In this document: piece by piece, positions 49,123-57,976 of the stretch
How positions within the stretch are numbered: position 1 is the first letter of the stretch
Layout: every line of letters begins with the position of its first letter
DNA from: Chitinophagales bacterium
GTDB taxonomy: Bacteria > Bacteroidota > Bacteroidia > Chitinophagales > Chitinophagaceae
DNA: 64,000 bases
Direction of reading: 5' to 3'
Assembly (NCBI GenBank): GCA_017303415.1
Contig: JAFLBJ010000001.1
Location: 1,364,001 to 1,428,000 of the forward strand
Notes under the pieces: model-generated
What the model saw: only the letters and a program-made list of their open reading frames with translations
Told to the model about the DNA's origin: nothing
Database searches by the model: none
Made by a program: the position numbers and the translations under genes

Positions 49123-51356
49123 TATTTTTCGACAACAAATACGATCTCTTTCTTATAGACTGACTCCACCGGCTTATCATTCTTCATAGCCGGTTTCCAT
49201 TTTTTTACGGCGCTTAACACACGCATGGCCTCTTCTTCCATGCCAAAGCCATGATTGGTAAGGGCAATGAAATCGGCATAGCTTCCATCTTCCTTAACCA
49301 CAAATTCGATCACGACCGCATAGCGACCTTTTGGCGCACCATTCTTAGTAGGAACTTGTGTATTCAATTCCTTTTTCAGGAATTTGGCCCAGGCTTTTTC
49401 ACCACCCACAAAATCAGCCTTCATATCCACCTCTGTCGAGGGTTCTATTTTTATTTCCATAGGTGGGGGTACATCATCCGCACTATACACGTTTTCTTCC
49501 TTGGGAGCATCCAGTTCTTCATCCTTAATTATGGCACCCTTTCCGATCCTATCCACGACATTTCCAAACATATCCAGGAAGTTCATCACCGTTTCCAGGC
49601 TGTTGAGCGAAGGATCGGAAAGCCGGATCTCGGATTCAGACGCAATGCTCCCGTTTTTGTATTCTCCTCCGGAAACGATCAACTTATCAAAGACATCCAG
49701 TACCGCGAGCGGGTTTTCGTCCTCCTTGGAAGAGAATTTTGATCCCAATATGGGTCCCAGAAATCCCATCAAGGTCTTCATATCAAGGGTAAACACCATC
49801 GGCTTTTTGCCATACAGATCAGCAAAAGCCTTCATCCCCGGGTTGCTTTTATTTTCTTTAAATGCTTTTAAAGATTTATCAGAGAAAGTCATCACAAAAA
49901 GTCCATCACTGATATCCATCACCGGTTTGAAAACTTCTTTTGGTGGGGGTGGGGTAGGGAAAGACATATCATCCAGATCAATCTCTTCAATTTCCACTGC
50001 TGTAGTATCCGACAGATATGAAATACTATCCTCCATTACCATTTCCTCTTCCACAGAGGATGAATCTACCAAGGGGGACCATACAGCCGGGCTATCCGGC
50101 ATTGCCCATGATTCGATCTGTGCAGCCCGGATACTGTCTTTTCTCTTTTTGGCGATCTCCATATTGTATTGAATGGTATCAACCAGTTTCTTCATTTTCT
50201 TCTCATCTTTTACCGTGGCCGCGACAAAAATTTGAATATCTGTAAACGGATTTCTGCGTGTTTCAGGGGATTCCTCTTCCTGATCGGCATAGGATTCAGG
50301 TAATACGGCGGCCATCAGAATATCTCCTTGCAGGGCTTGTTGAAAATCTTCAAATTTAATATTGGAGGCCTCCAACTCCTTCTTCATCAGTTTACTGATA
50401 CCCGACTGATTAAAAAACTGCTCCACTCCGGCCATATCCATGGAAAAACTCATCACCATCAAGGGATTGCCCACCGGTATCTTTTGTAAAAGCGCGGTAT
50501 TCATCGGCCGGCTGTACATTTTTTTCATGATCGGGGCCAGGCTGTCATTGAGCCATTGCCGGGTGGTGGAGACGATCTTTCCCTGCTCAAAATCGATCGT
50601 TGTGGCTTTATAGTTCCCTTTGGTCATCAGACCCAGGTTCAGTCCATTCGGCAGGTCATTTCTTGCATATTTTCCTTTCAGGTCAACGCTTCCATCACTC
50701 CATATCCGAATATCTGAATCCAGCTGGAGCAATTGTTGAAAACGTGGATCTTTCAACATACTTTTTTGTGCATCAGGATATAAATAGCCGGCCAGTTCTT
50801 TTACTTTTTGGGTGTAAAATGACTTGGGCATTCGTTTATCCACTGTTTTGGCGGCCTTTTTTTCAAGACTTGGCGAAGCCAACAAAACAAATTGTTTGGT
50901 ATTCCAGGCAAGACTGTTATTCCCCTCGATCAGAAAATGCCCGTTCTCCTGATGGAGAAGCGAGGTGGACTTATTATTCATGGAAGCCACCATATTGGAA
51001 AACCGTCCTTCATCCGCGATTGATCCAGTAAGCATGACATAATTAACAGGTGACCGCTCATTTGTTTTGTCTTGCTTTATGGCGATCCAGAGACCGGATG
51101 AAAAATCGATCCCCAAATTGGAAGGATCGGTGAAATACGCTTGCTTTTCGGAGGGTATATCTTTCAGCAGGTATTGAAAGATATCGCGCTTGGAGACCGA
51201 TGACCAGGGCATTTTCTTAGCCAGTTTGCCCAGGTTTACATGAATGACCATTTGTGCATCGGAAGGCACTGAAAGAACAGGGTCTGTTTGACCTGTCAAA
51301 ATTGTTTGGGTAAGGAGGGCCAGCGGAAGCAGGCACCATTTTCTCATATGTTTCAT
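49122..51356 (-). CDS. DUF4836 protein with C-terminal TonB-like domain
   Basis: A 744-residue exported protein (signal MKHMRKWCLLPLALLTQTIL). Residues 25-630 match the DUF4836 family (LSVPSDAQMVIHVNLGKLAK at the start), which is of unknown function. A Pro/acid-rich linker near residue 470 (DMSFPTPPPPKE) divides it. The last 80 residues form a TonB C-terminal-like domain (GRYAVVIEFVVKEDGSYADF and VLSAVKKWKPAM), normally the part of TonB that contacts receptors. With a cleaved signal peptide and no anchor, that domain would act in the periplasm. Confidence 0.85.
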   Translation of the reverse strand: MKHMRKWCLLPLALLTQTILTGQTDPVLSVPSDAQMVIHVNLGKLAKKMPWSSVSKRDIFQYLLKDIPSEKQAYFTDPSNLGIDFSSGLWIAIKQDKTNERSPVNYVMLTGSIADEGRFSNMVASMNNKSTSLLHQENGHFLIEGNNSLAWNTKQFVLLASPSLEKKAAKTVDKRMPKSFYTQKVKELAGYLYPDAQKSMLKDPRFQQLLQLDSDIRIWSDGSVDLKGKYARNDLPNGLNLGLMTKGNYKATTIDFEQGKIVSTTRQWLNDSLAPIMKKMYSRPMNTALLQKIPVGNPLMVMSFSMDMAGVEQFFNQSGISKLMKKELEASNIKFEDFQQALQGDILMAAVLPESYADQEEESPETRRNPFTDIQIFVAATVKDEKKMKKLVDTIQYNMEIAKKRKDSIRAAQIESWAMPDSPAVWSPLVDSSSVEEEMVMEDSISYLSDTTAVEIEEIDLDDMSFPTPPPPKEVFKPVMDISDGLFVMTFSDKSLKAFKENKSNPGMKAFADLYGKKPMVFTLDMKTLMGFLGPILGSKFSSKEDENPLAVLDVFDKLIVSGGEYKNGSIASESEIRLSDPSLNSLETVMNFLDMFGNVVDRIGKGAIIKDEELDAPKEENVYSADDVPPPMEIKIEPSTEVDMKADFVGGEKAWAKFLKKELNTQVPTKNGAPKGRYAVVIEFVVKEDGSYADFIALTNHGFGMEEEAMRVLSAVKKWKPAMKNDKPVESVYKKEIVFVVEK

Positions 51357-51365
51357 AATAAAGGT

Positions 51366-52739
51366 TTAGAACTTATAATCCGGAAGGTCGCTAAACGGAA
51401 CAGACCTTTGTTCCCCTGTTGCGAGATCTTTTAACTGGCATTGACGGTTGGTCAATTCCTGTTCTCCAATGATCGCCACAAAGGAAATATTTTTTTTGTC
51501 GGCGTATTTGAATTGTTTGTCAAGTTTTGCAGTTTCGGGATAGATCTCTGCTGAGATACCTTTTTTTCGTAACTCCATGGCCAAACCCAGAGCGGCCTTT
51601 GCTTCTGCTTCTCCCATATTTACAAAAAGGACACGCGTACCTCCAGCTACTTCGGGTGGGAACAAATTCAGTTCTTCCATCACATCATAGATACGGTCGA
51701 CCCCAAAAGAGATTCCAACACCCGGAATACCCGGTACGCCAAAAGTGCCTGTCAGGTCATCATATCGTCCACCGCCTCCTATACTCCCGATCTTCACTGT
51801 ATCCGGGGCTTTGACCTCAAAAATGATCCCGGTATAATAATTCAGTCCGCGTGCCAGGGTAGGGTCGGGTTCAATCGGGATAGAAGGATCGGTCAGGTTA
51901 TCAAAAATGTACCGGAGTTCCTGTAATCCCTTTTTCCCGCTTTCAGTATAACCGACCAGGGTGTCAAGTCCGGATAATACTTCCTGTACATTCCCTTTTA
52001 TATTCAGGTATCTTTCGATCAACGCGATGGCTTCACCCGGCAGGTTTCTGGCGGCCAGTTCCTCTTTCACTTTTTCCAGACCGATCTTATCCAGTTTGTC
52101 GATTGCAATGGTGATGTCTGTCATCTTATCCTGGCCTCCGCAAACTTCGGCGAGCGCGGCTAATATCTTTCGTGAATTGATCTTGATGGTATAACCCTTC
52201 AGACCTAACCGGCTCAGTGCTTCATGATAAATACCTGCGAGCTCCAGTTCATTCAGCAATGAGGTGCTGCCTACTACATCTGCATCACATTGATAAAATT
52301 CACGGTAGCGTCCTTTCTGTGGACGGTCGGCGCGCCATACCGGTTGTACCTGGTATCTTTTAAAAGGGAAGACAAGTTGACCCTGGTTCATGGCTACATA
52401 CCGGGCAAAGGGAATGGTCAGGTCATACCGAAGGGCCCTTTCAGTAAGGTTTTTGTCATTTTTACCAGCCAGTACCTGTTGAAAGGCAGCACTGGCCTTC
52501 TCTGTATTCTTTGGGTCATTCAACCCGTTATTCAGGATTTTGAAAATGAGTTTATCCCCTTCATCACCATATTTCCCCATCAGGGTATCCAGATTTTCCA
52601 TGGCAGGTGTTTCCAGGGGCTGAAAGCCGTATAGCTCGAAAACAGTACGAAGGGTGGTAAAAATAAACTGCCTTTTTCGAACCACATCCGGACCAAAATC
52701 GCGTGTGCCTTGAGGGAGGGAAACCTGGGGTTTTGCCAT
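51366..52739 (-). CDS. hisS: Histidine-tRNA ligase
   Basis: A 457-residue class II synthetase that charges tRNA-His. Motif 1 and the start PQGTRDFGPDVVRK, motif 2 (FYQCDADVVG), the histidine-specific LARGLNYYTGIIFEV, motif 3 (GGGRYDDLTG, GVGISFGVDRIY) and the C-terminal anticodon-binding domain are all present. It ends 9 bases before the DUF4836 gene start, so the two may be cotranscribed. Confidence 0.96.
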   Translation of the reverse strand: MAKPQVSLPQGTRDFGPDVVRKRQFIFTTLRTVFELYGFQPLETPAMENLDTLMGKYGDEGDKLIFKILNNGLNDPKNTEKASAAFQQVLAGKNDKNLTERALRYDLTIPFARYVAMNQGQLVFPFKRYQVQPVWRADRPQKGRYREFYQCDADVVGSTSLLNELELAGIYHEALSRLGLKGYTIKINSRKILAALAEVCGGQDKMTDITIAIDKLDKIGLEKVKEELAARNLPGEAIALIERYLNIKGNVQEVLSGLDTLVGYTESGKKGLQELRYIFDNLTDPSIPIEPDPTLARGLNYYTGIIFEVKAPDTVKIGSIGGGGRYDDLTGTFGVPGIPGVGISFGVDRIYDVMEELNLFPPEVAGGTRVLFVNMGEAEAKAALGLAMELRKKGISAEIYPETAKLDKQFKYADKKNISFVAIIGEQELTNRQCQLKDLATGEQRSVPFSDLPDYKF

Positions 52740-52788
52740 GGGCGCAAAGATAGATCAGGATTTGGTGATTTTTAGCATTTGCCCCCTT

Positions 52789-52883
52789 CGTGTCCTTTGT
52801 GTCTCCTTTGTGTCCTTCGTGTCCTCCTACGCAAGCCTGTCGTAGGAGGACACGAAGGACACAAAGGAGACACAAAGGACACG
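52789..52883. repeat. Perfect 43-bp inverted repeat built from GTGTCCTTT-like units
   Basis: Arms 52789-52831 and 52841-52883 are exact reverse complements around a 9-base loop. Each arm is a set of units of about 9 bases (GTGTCCTTT, GTGTCCTTC, GTGTCCTCC). It lies between the phosphatase gene (stop 52889) and hisS (start 52739), on the same strand. Confidence 0.85.
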
Positions 52884-52888
52884 GAGTA

Positions 52889-53350
52889 TTAACCGGCAGT
52901 ATGATTCCGGATGAGCGCCTCGCAGGCCTCCTCGATCATTTTGAATACTTCATGATAACCCGGTTCTGGCCCATACCAGGGATCGGGTATATCCAGGTTT
53001 TTTCCGGGATGAAGTTCATTCATCAGAAATTCTGTCTTGGCCGGATCAAATTTATTCTTAGCCAAACGCTTTATATCATCCAGCACTTCTTCCGCCATCA
53101 CATAGATCTTATCATATTTATCAAAATCATCCGGATGAAGTTTACGCGAACGCTGCTGGCTGATATCTATTCCATTCAACCGTGCCACTTTTTGTGAAAG
53201 ATGATGGGGTGCCTCTCCATTATGATAGCCATTGGTGCCAGCGCTTTCAACGATCCAATTCAATCCGGCTTCATCTGCTTTGTGTTGCAAAATGCCTTCC
53301 GCCAGGGGAGAACGACAGATATTTCCGAGACAGACCATGAGGATGCGCAT
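52889..53350 (-). CDS. Low-molecular-weight protein-tyrosine phosphatase
   Basis: A 153-residue phosphatase with the active-site loop VCLGNICRSPLAEG (nucleophile C7, R13, C-x5-R) and the general acid Asp in DPWYGPEPGY. Full family length with no signal peptide. In bacteria such enzymes often counter tyrosine kinases of capsule synthesis, but no such kinase is nearby. Arsenate reductases share the fold but lack this Asp loop. Confidence 0.93.
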   Translation of the reverse strand: MRILMVCLGNICRSPLAEGILQHKADEAGLNWIVESAGTNGYHNGEAPHHLSQKVARLNGIDISQQRSRKLHPDDFDKYDKIYVMAEEVLDDIKRLAKNKFDPAKTEFLMNELHPGKNLDIPDPWYGPEPGYHEVFKMIEEACEALIRNHTAG

Positions 53351-53364
53351 AGGTGTTGTGATTT

Positions 53365-53513
53365 GAGGTTGGTTGGTGGATGTTGGATGTTGGATGTTGG
53401 ATGATGGTGGTTAGCTATGCTATCAAAATTTTGGTCTGTCAATTATTGATTAACAACCAACATCCAACATCCATCATCCATCATCCATCATCCATCATCC
53501 AACAACCACCATC
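53365..53513. repeat. Heptad element A3 (type A)
   Basis: Seven in-phase units at 53365-53413 (GAGGTTG, GTTGGTG, three GATGTTG, GATGATG, GTGGTTA) and nine reverse-complement units at 53451-53513 (TAACAAC, CAACATC, CATCATC, CAACAAC, CACCATC). A 37-base non-repeat spacer lies between. It separates the divergent phosphatase and tonB genes, so here it cannot be a simple terminator. Confidence 0.88.
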
Positions 53514-53562
53514 CAAAAATATGGAATTCTCCCCCCTCCGCATCTCAATAAAAAGTATAGCC

Positions 53563-54363
53563 ATGACGAACGCAGAGATCCTCAAAGCGGATATGCTCGA
53601 TATTATTTTCGAGCACCGCAACAAGAACTATGGCGCCTATGCCTTGCGCCGTAATTATAACAACCGGTTGCTAAAAGCAATGGTGACGACATTTTTAGCA
53701 GCCGGATTGTTTTTTACATTGACTTCATTGGGAGAGAATAAGAGTGTATCGGCTACGGTATCGGTCCGTGACTCGGTGATTTTGAAAACCGTTGAGCTTC
53801 CCAAAGAAAAGCCAAAGGAACCAGAACAACCGAAACCTGCCGAACAGGTAAAACAGGTAAAGAGTGTAAGTAACATTCAGATTGTGGATGATGATAAGGT
53901 TGCTGATATGCCTGATTTGGATATGCTGAATACTTCGGTGGTTTCCGATAAGACCGTTGACGGAAAGCCGCCGACTGACCCCAACCAAAAAGCAGGTGAT
54001 GACATTACCGGAGGCGGCATTCAGGCACCGGAAACACCTGAGAAACCCCAGGAATTCGGTCCCAGTTTTGCTCCTTCCTTTCCCGGTGGAACCGAGTCGA
54101 TGATGAATTTTTTACGCAAACATTTACGTACACCGGAAGATCTTGAACCCGGGACACAGGTGACTGTTATGATCAAATTTCTGGTGGACCTGGATGGTCG
54201 GATTTCCCAATGGGAGATCGTAAAAAGCGGAGGACGGGAGCTGGATCAGGAAGTGATACGGGTGGTGCGGAAAATGCCTGCCTGGAATCCGGGCAAACAA
54301 AACGGCCAATCTATTTCCATGTATTTCACCCAACCAGTAACTTTTATAGGCCTGGAAGAGTAA
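53563..54363 (+). CDS. tonB: Energy transducer TonB
   Basis: A 266-residue TonB-family protein. The N-terminal cytosolic segment TNAEILKADMLDIIFEHRNK is typical of Bacteroidota TonB, followed by one membrane span (about 38-55), a Pro/Lys/Glu-rich periplasmic stretch (ELPKEKPKEPEQPKPAEQ) and the TonB C-terminal domain (VMIKFLVDLDGRISQWEIVK, MPAWNPGKQNGQ). It passes proton-motive force to outer-membrane receptors. ATG 53563 is favoured; ATG 53521 is also in frame. Confidence 0.9.
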   Translation: MTNAEILKADMLDIIFEHRNKNYGAYALRRNYNNRLLKAMVTTFLAAGLFFTLTSLGENKSVSATVSVRDSVILKTVELPKEKPKEPEQPKPAEQVKQVKSVSNIQIVDDDKVADMPDLDMLNTSVVSDKTVDGKPPTDPNQKAGDDITGGGIQAPETPEKPQEFGPSFAPSFPGGTESMMNFLRKHLRTPEDLEPGTQVTVMIKFLVDLDGRISQWEIVKSGGRELDQEVIRVVRKMPAWNPGKQNGQSISMYFTQPVTFIGLEE

Positions 54364-54410
54364 TTTTTATTTATCTTTCCACCCTTCGTAAATAAATCTG
54401 AATTTGATCA

Positions 54411-54638
54411 GTGGAAAAAGAAAAAAACAGATCCGGCCTCTCTCCGCAGACCATTTATAATTATGTGATGGGTCTTTTGTGGACTGTTTTGGGATTGGCC
54501 TTTCTCTTTCGCAAACAATTGAATCTAAGTTTTGGGGGACGATTGGATGACGATCCCATACTGACTATTATATTCGGCGTTGCTGCCATCCTGTATGGCG
54601 GCTTTCGCCTTTACCGGGGATTTACCCACAAACAATGA
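54411..54638 (+). CDS. Small two-span membrane protein
   Basis: A 75-residue protein starting at GTG, with two hydrophobic segments (VMGLLWTVLGLAFLF and ILTIIFGVAAILYGGFRLY). It lies between tonB and the PstS-like gene and overlaps the latter by 4 bases (ATGA), which supports expression. Function unknown; the position suggests a part of the tonB/PstS-like group. Confidence 0.75.
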   Translation: MEKEKNRSGLSPQTIYNYVMGLLWTVLGLAFLFRKQLNLSFGGRLDDDPILTIIFGVAAILYGGFRLYRGFTHKQ

Positions 54639-55603
54639 TCATGAAAGGATGGCATACATATCAGGCGATTGGAAGCCGGTGGATGGCCTATCTCTTCCTG
54701 TTAAGCGGGTTCACTTCCTCCTGCGGAGAAAATACCGGGCAGAAATCAAAACCAGTTCCTTCCGATACCCGTAAATCCGGTACGATCACGATCAGTGTGG
54801 ATGAATCCTTTAAACCAGTGATTGATTCGCATATTCTGGTATTTGAATCTGACAACTCGGTCAACTCAGCGAAAAAGATCAATGTACAATACAAGCCTGA
54901 AGCAGCCTGCCTGGAAGACCTGATGAATGACAGTGTACGGATGGTGATTGTAGCCAGAGCTATTTCCCCTGCGGAAAAGCAGATGATCATGGATTCCATG
55001 CAGGTAGTGACCACCCAAATGACGATGGCCTACGATGCAGTAGTAGTGATCGTTCATCCTGATTCAGAATTCAAGCAATTCACCATGGGGGAACTTAAAC
55101 AAGTGCTCACAGGGAAATTTAAGAAAAATTTAATCCCGGTTTTTGATGGCCTCCGTGCAACCAGTACGATCAGTTTTATCATCGATTCAGTGTTGAGAGG
55201 CGACTCGCTGACCAAACAAGCGGTAGCCGCCAATACCAGCGAACAGGTGATCGAATATGTAGCCAGAACAAAAGATGCGATCGGGTTCCTGGGGGTTAGC
55301 TGGGTAGGAAACCCGGAAGACCCAAAACAAGAAAGTTTTTTGACAAAAGTGGATATGGCCCTTCTCCAAAGCCGGGATGATTCGACAGATTTTATAAAAC
55401 CCTGGCAGGCAAATATTTACACAGGCAGGTATCCGATGACCCGCCGGATTGTTTATATTTTAAAAGAGACACACAGTGGATTAGGGCATGGTTTTGCGGA
55501 CTTTATGTTAGGAGAACGGGGGCAGTTGATCTTTAAACGATCGTATTTGCTTCCAGCGAAAATGCAGTTCAATATCCGCAGAGCCGCTGTTCGTGAAAAA
55601 TAA
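54635..55603 (+). CDS. PstS-like substrate-binding lipoprotein
   Basis: A 322-residue periplasmic binding protein of the PstS-like phosphate-binding class II fold. The signal ends in FTSSC (lipoprotein). The domain carries SGTITISVDESFKPVIDSHI, VVVIVHPDSEF and FTMGELKQVLTGKF, which are typical. Phosphate-specific residues are not clearly conserved, and in Bacteroidota this gene commonly accompanies tonB, exbD and a TPR gene without Pst permeases, so the ligand may differ. Confidence 0.87.
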   Translation: MIMKGWHTYQAIGSRWMAYLFLLSGFTSSCGENTGQKSKPVPSDTRKSGTITISVDESFKPVIDSHILVFESDNSVNSAKKINVQYKPEAACLEDLMNDSVRMVIVARAISPAEKQMIMDSMQVVTTQMTMAYDAVVVIVHPDSEFKQFTMGELKQVLTGKFKKNLIPVFDGLRATSTISFIIDSVLRGDSLTKQAVAANTSEQVIEYVARTKDAIGFLGVSWVGNPEDPKQESFLTKVDMALLQSRDDSTDFIKPWQANIYTGRYPMTRRIVYILKETHSGLGHGFADFMLGERGQLIFKRSYLLPAKMQFNIRRAAVREK

Positions 55604-55646
55604 ATAGCTATTTTTATACACTTCTAAATTTTGAAATTTTAAAGCA

Positions 55647-57335
55647 ATGAAGAGAAAACAATTAGTACTACTTATCGTGGGAATCTTGGGGATCACCGGC
55701 CTTCGGGCACAGTCCCTGCAAGAAGGGATCGATGATCTGTACAAGCAACGCTTTAAGAGTGCGAAAGCCGTTTTTGAAAAATTGATCGCAGCCAATCCAA
55801 ATAACCTGGATGCTATATACTGGATGGGTCAAACCATGATCCAGACCGACAATATAGCCGGTGCAAAAGCCCTGTATGAAAAAACACTTGGGACCAATGG
55901 CAATGCGCCCATGATCCTGGTTGGGATGGGTCATGCCGAGCTTTATGATCAATCAAAGACCAATGAAGCCCATCAGCGCTTTGAAACAGCCCTGACCATG
56001 ACCACCAACAAGAAGAAAGGAAACGACCCTGAGATCCTCAATGCCATTGGCCGTGCCAATACCGATGCCAAATATGGTGATCTGGCCTATGCCATCGAGC
56101 GATTGAAAGAAGCGGCCTCCAAAGAATCAAAGAACCCCGATATCTATCTTAATCTGGGAAATGCTTTTCGTAAAGCCTACCCCGGTCAGGCCGGTGGAGA
56201 AGCCTATCAGGCATACCAAAATGCAGTGAAGCTCGACCCTAAATTTGCGATCGGGCATTACCGTACCGCCAAACTCTTCGAAACACAAAAGAACTGGATC
56301 GTTTGGTCGGAGCATATGAACAATGCGGTGGATGCTGATCCCACTTTTGCTCCCGCCTACTATGATCTGTACTATTATTTTCTCGGTACAGGGAACTACG
56401 ACCGTGCTGAAGAATATGCCCAGAAATACCAGCAGAATGCCGATCCGGATATCAATAATTCCTATTTCAAAGTGCAAACACACTATGCCAAGAAGGAATA
56501 TGATGAGGCAATCCTTGATGCCAAGGCCATGATCAACGCGGGTGACCCCGAAATGAAAGCCAAAGTGTACAAGATGATCGCTTACAGCCTTGTTGGAAAA
56601 GGGGATACAGTGGGCGCCAAGGAATATGTTGATACCTATTTCGCCAAAGAAAAGGTGGAGAACCAAATTTCTGAGGACTATAAACTAAAAGCCCTTGTGT
56701 ACCTGAAAATACCCGGTCAGGAAGATCAGGCCTTTGATGCCATCCTGGAAGGTGTGAAACTGGATACCTCGATTCAAAGCAAAATAGCTTCCCTTAAAGA
56801 GGGAGCGGATGTCTTCAAAAAAGCAAAGAACCGTTGCAAAGCAGCCGAATTGTACTACGAAGCTTATAAATTGACCCCCGCTCCAAACCAGCGCGATGTG
56901 TTCGATCCAGGTCTGGAATACTATTTCTGTGGCAACTATCCTAAAGCCATTGAAATGTTTTCCAAATATGCCGAGAACTGGCCTGAAGAAACCTACGGCT
57001 GGCAATGGAAATTCAATGCGGAAAGAGCAAGCGATACTGCGATGACCATTGGTGAATTTGCCAAAACGGGGGTCAAATTGCTGGATGTGCTGTATAAAGA
57101 TTCCGTTAAGAATAAGTCTTCCATCATGCAAACCCTGGCAGTACTGGCCACCTTCCATGTGAATACAGAGGTGGGTAAGGACCTGCCCAAGGCCGCTGAA
57201 TATCTCCAGAAATTCCTCTATCTCGATCCCACAAACGAGAATATCAGGAAGAATATGGAAGCGATCCAGAAATCCATTGGAAACGGCGCTACAGGCCGTC
57301 CCGGTGGATCCGGTTCAGGACCGCGTAGCAAATAG
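55647..57335 (+). CDS. TPR-repeat exported protein
   Basis: A 562-residue protein with a signal peptide (MKRKQLVLLIVGILGITGLRAQ) and tetratricopeptide repeats over most of its length, for example KSAKAVFEKLIAANPNNLDA, IYLNLGNAFRKAYPGQAGGE and ERAEEYA-type helices. It ends in a Gly/Ser/Pro-rich tail (GRPGGSGSGPRSK). TPR proteins build protein contacts; its genetic link to tonB and the PstS-like gene suggests a periplasmic scaffold role. A terminator follows. Confidence 0.88.
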   Translation: MKRKQLVLLIVGILGITGLRAQSLQEGIDDLYKQRFKSAKAVFEKLIAANPNNLDAIYWMGQTMIQTDNIAGAKALYEKTLGTNGNAPMILVGMGHAELYDQSKTNEAHQRFETALTMTTNKKKGNDPEILNAIGRANTDAKYGDLAYAIERLKEAASKESKNPDIYLNLGNAFRKAYPGQAGGEAYQAYQNAVKLDPKFAIGHYRTAKLFETQKNWIVWSEHMNNAVDADPTFAPAYYDLYYYFLGTGNYDRAEEYAQKYQQNADPDINNSYFKVQTHYAKKEYDEAILDAKAMINAGDPEMKAKVYKMIAYSLVGKGDTVGAKEYVDTYFAKEKVENQISEDYKLKALVYLKIPGQEDQAFDAILEGVKLDTSIQSKIASLKEGADVFKKAKNRCKAAELYYEAYKLTPAPNQRDVFDPGLEYYFCGNYPKAIEMFSKYAENWPEETYGWQWKFNAERASDTAMTIGEFAKTGVKLLDVLYKDSVKNKSSIMQTLAVLATFHVNTEVGKDLPKAAEYLQKFLYLDPTNENIRKNMEAIQKSIGNGATGRPGGSGSGPRSK

Positions 57336-57356
57336 AAGTGTATCTCTTCATAGCTG

Positions 57357-57393
57357 AAAGCCAGTGGCGCCTTTTGTGCCCATTGGCTTTTTT
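57357..57393 (+). terminator. Intrinsic terminator after the tonB/TPR group
   Basis: AAAGCCAGTGG (from 57357) pairs with CCCATTGGCTTT (57379-57390) with one wobble, followed by a run of T. It lies 22 bases after the TPR gene stop and isolates the nuo operon. Confidence 0.8.
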
Positions 57394-57422
57394 GTTTTTA
57401 TGGTATTTTCCTACCCCTGCCT

Positions 57423-57430
57423 TATTTTTG
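57423..57430 (+). promoter_or_regulatory. Predicted -7 box of the nuo operon
   Basis: TATTTTTG matches TAnnTTTG exactly, 23 bases before the nuoA ATG at 57454 and just after the terminator. A -33 TTTG at 57391-57394 is rather far away (28 bases). Confidence 0.5.
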
Positions 57431-57453
57431 CTACCCGATCACCTGGATTAATT

Positions 57454-57864
57454 ATGCTTAACGATCTACCAACCCATTTTACTGCTTACTTATTGGGTAT
57501 CAATACCACCGGAAGTTATATACCCGTGGCCCTTCAAATGGGCATTGTAGTAGGCCTGATCGGATTTTTGCTCTGGGCCACCCATATGCTGGGGCCGCGC
57601 CGCAAAACAGCCGATAAACTTCAATCATTCGCCAGCGGTATTGAATCTCACGGGGAAGCTCGTCAACCCATGGCGATCAAGTATTTTCTTGTTGCCATCC
57701 TCTTTGTGTTGTTTGATGTGGAGGTGATCTTCTTTTATCCCTATGCCGTAAACCTGAAGGCACTGGGATGGCAGGGTTTTTTAGCTGTTTTAATGTTTAT
57801 TGGATTCTTCCTTTGCGGATTCATATATATCGTGAAGAAGGGTGCGCTTAAATGGGAAGACTAA
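57454..57864 (+). CDS. nuoA: NADH-quinone oxidoreductase subunit A
   Basis: A 136-residue three-span subunit of complex I. Motifs are ESHGEARQPMAIKYFLVAIL and the conserved acidic span LFVLFDVEVIFFYPYAV. The frame is open upstream into the terminator region, but ATG 57454 (MLNDLPTHFT) follows the -7 box at a sensible distance. First gene of the nuo operon. Confidence 0.93.
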   Translation: MLNDLPTHFTAYLLGINTTGSYIPVALQMGIVVGLIGFLLWATHMLGPRRKTADKLQSFASGIESHGEARQPMAIKYFLVAILFVLFDVEVIFFYPYAVNLKALGWQGFLAVLMFIGFFLCGFIYIVKKGALKWED

Positions 57865-57976
57865 CAAGTGGCCAGAAACGGAATTCCTGGTGATTTCCCG
57901 AACCAGGAGCCTTTATAGCTGTTAATAATGAAAGGTTTAGAACGAAGCAAGGTTTGGTTAACTCAAAAATTCGCCA

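Noticed and set aside
49384-50172. 262-codon plus-strand frame rich in Ser and Ile
   Set aside because: It is antisense to the DUF4836 gene, with composition typical of a shadow frame.
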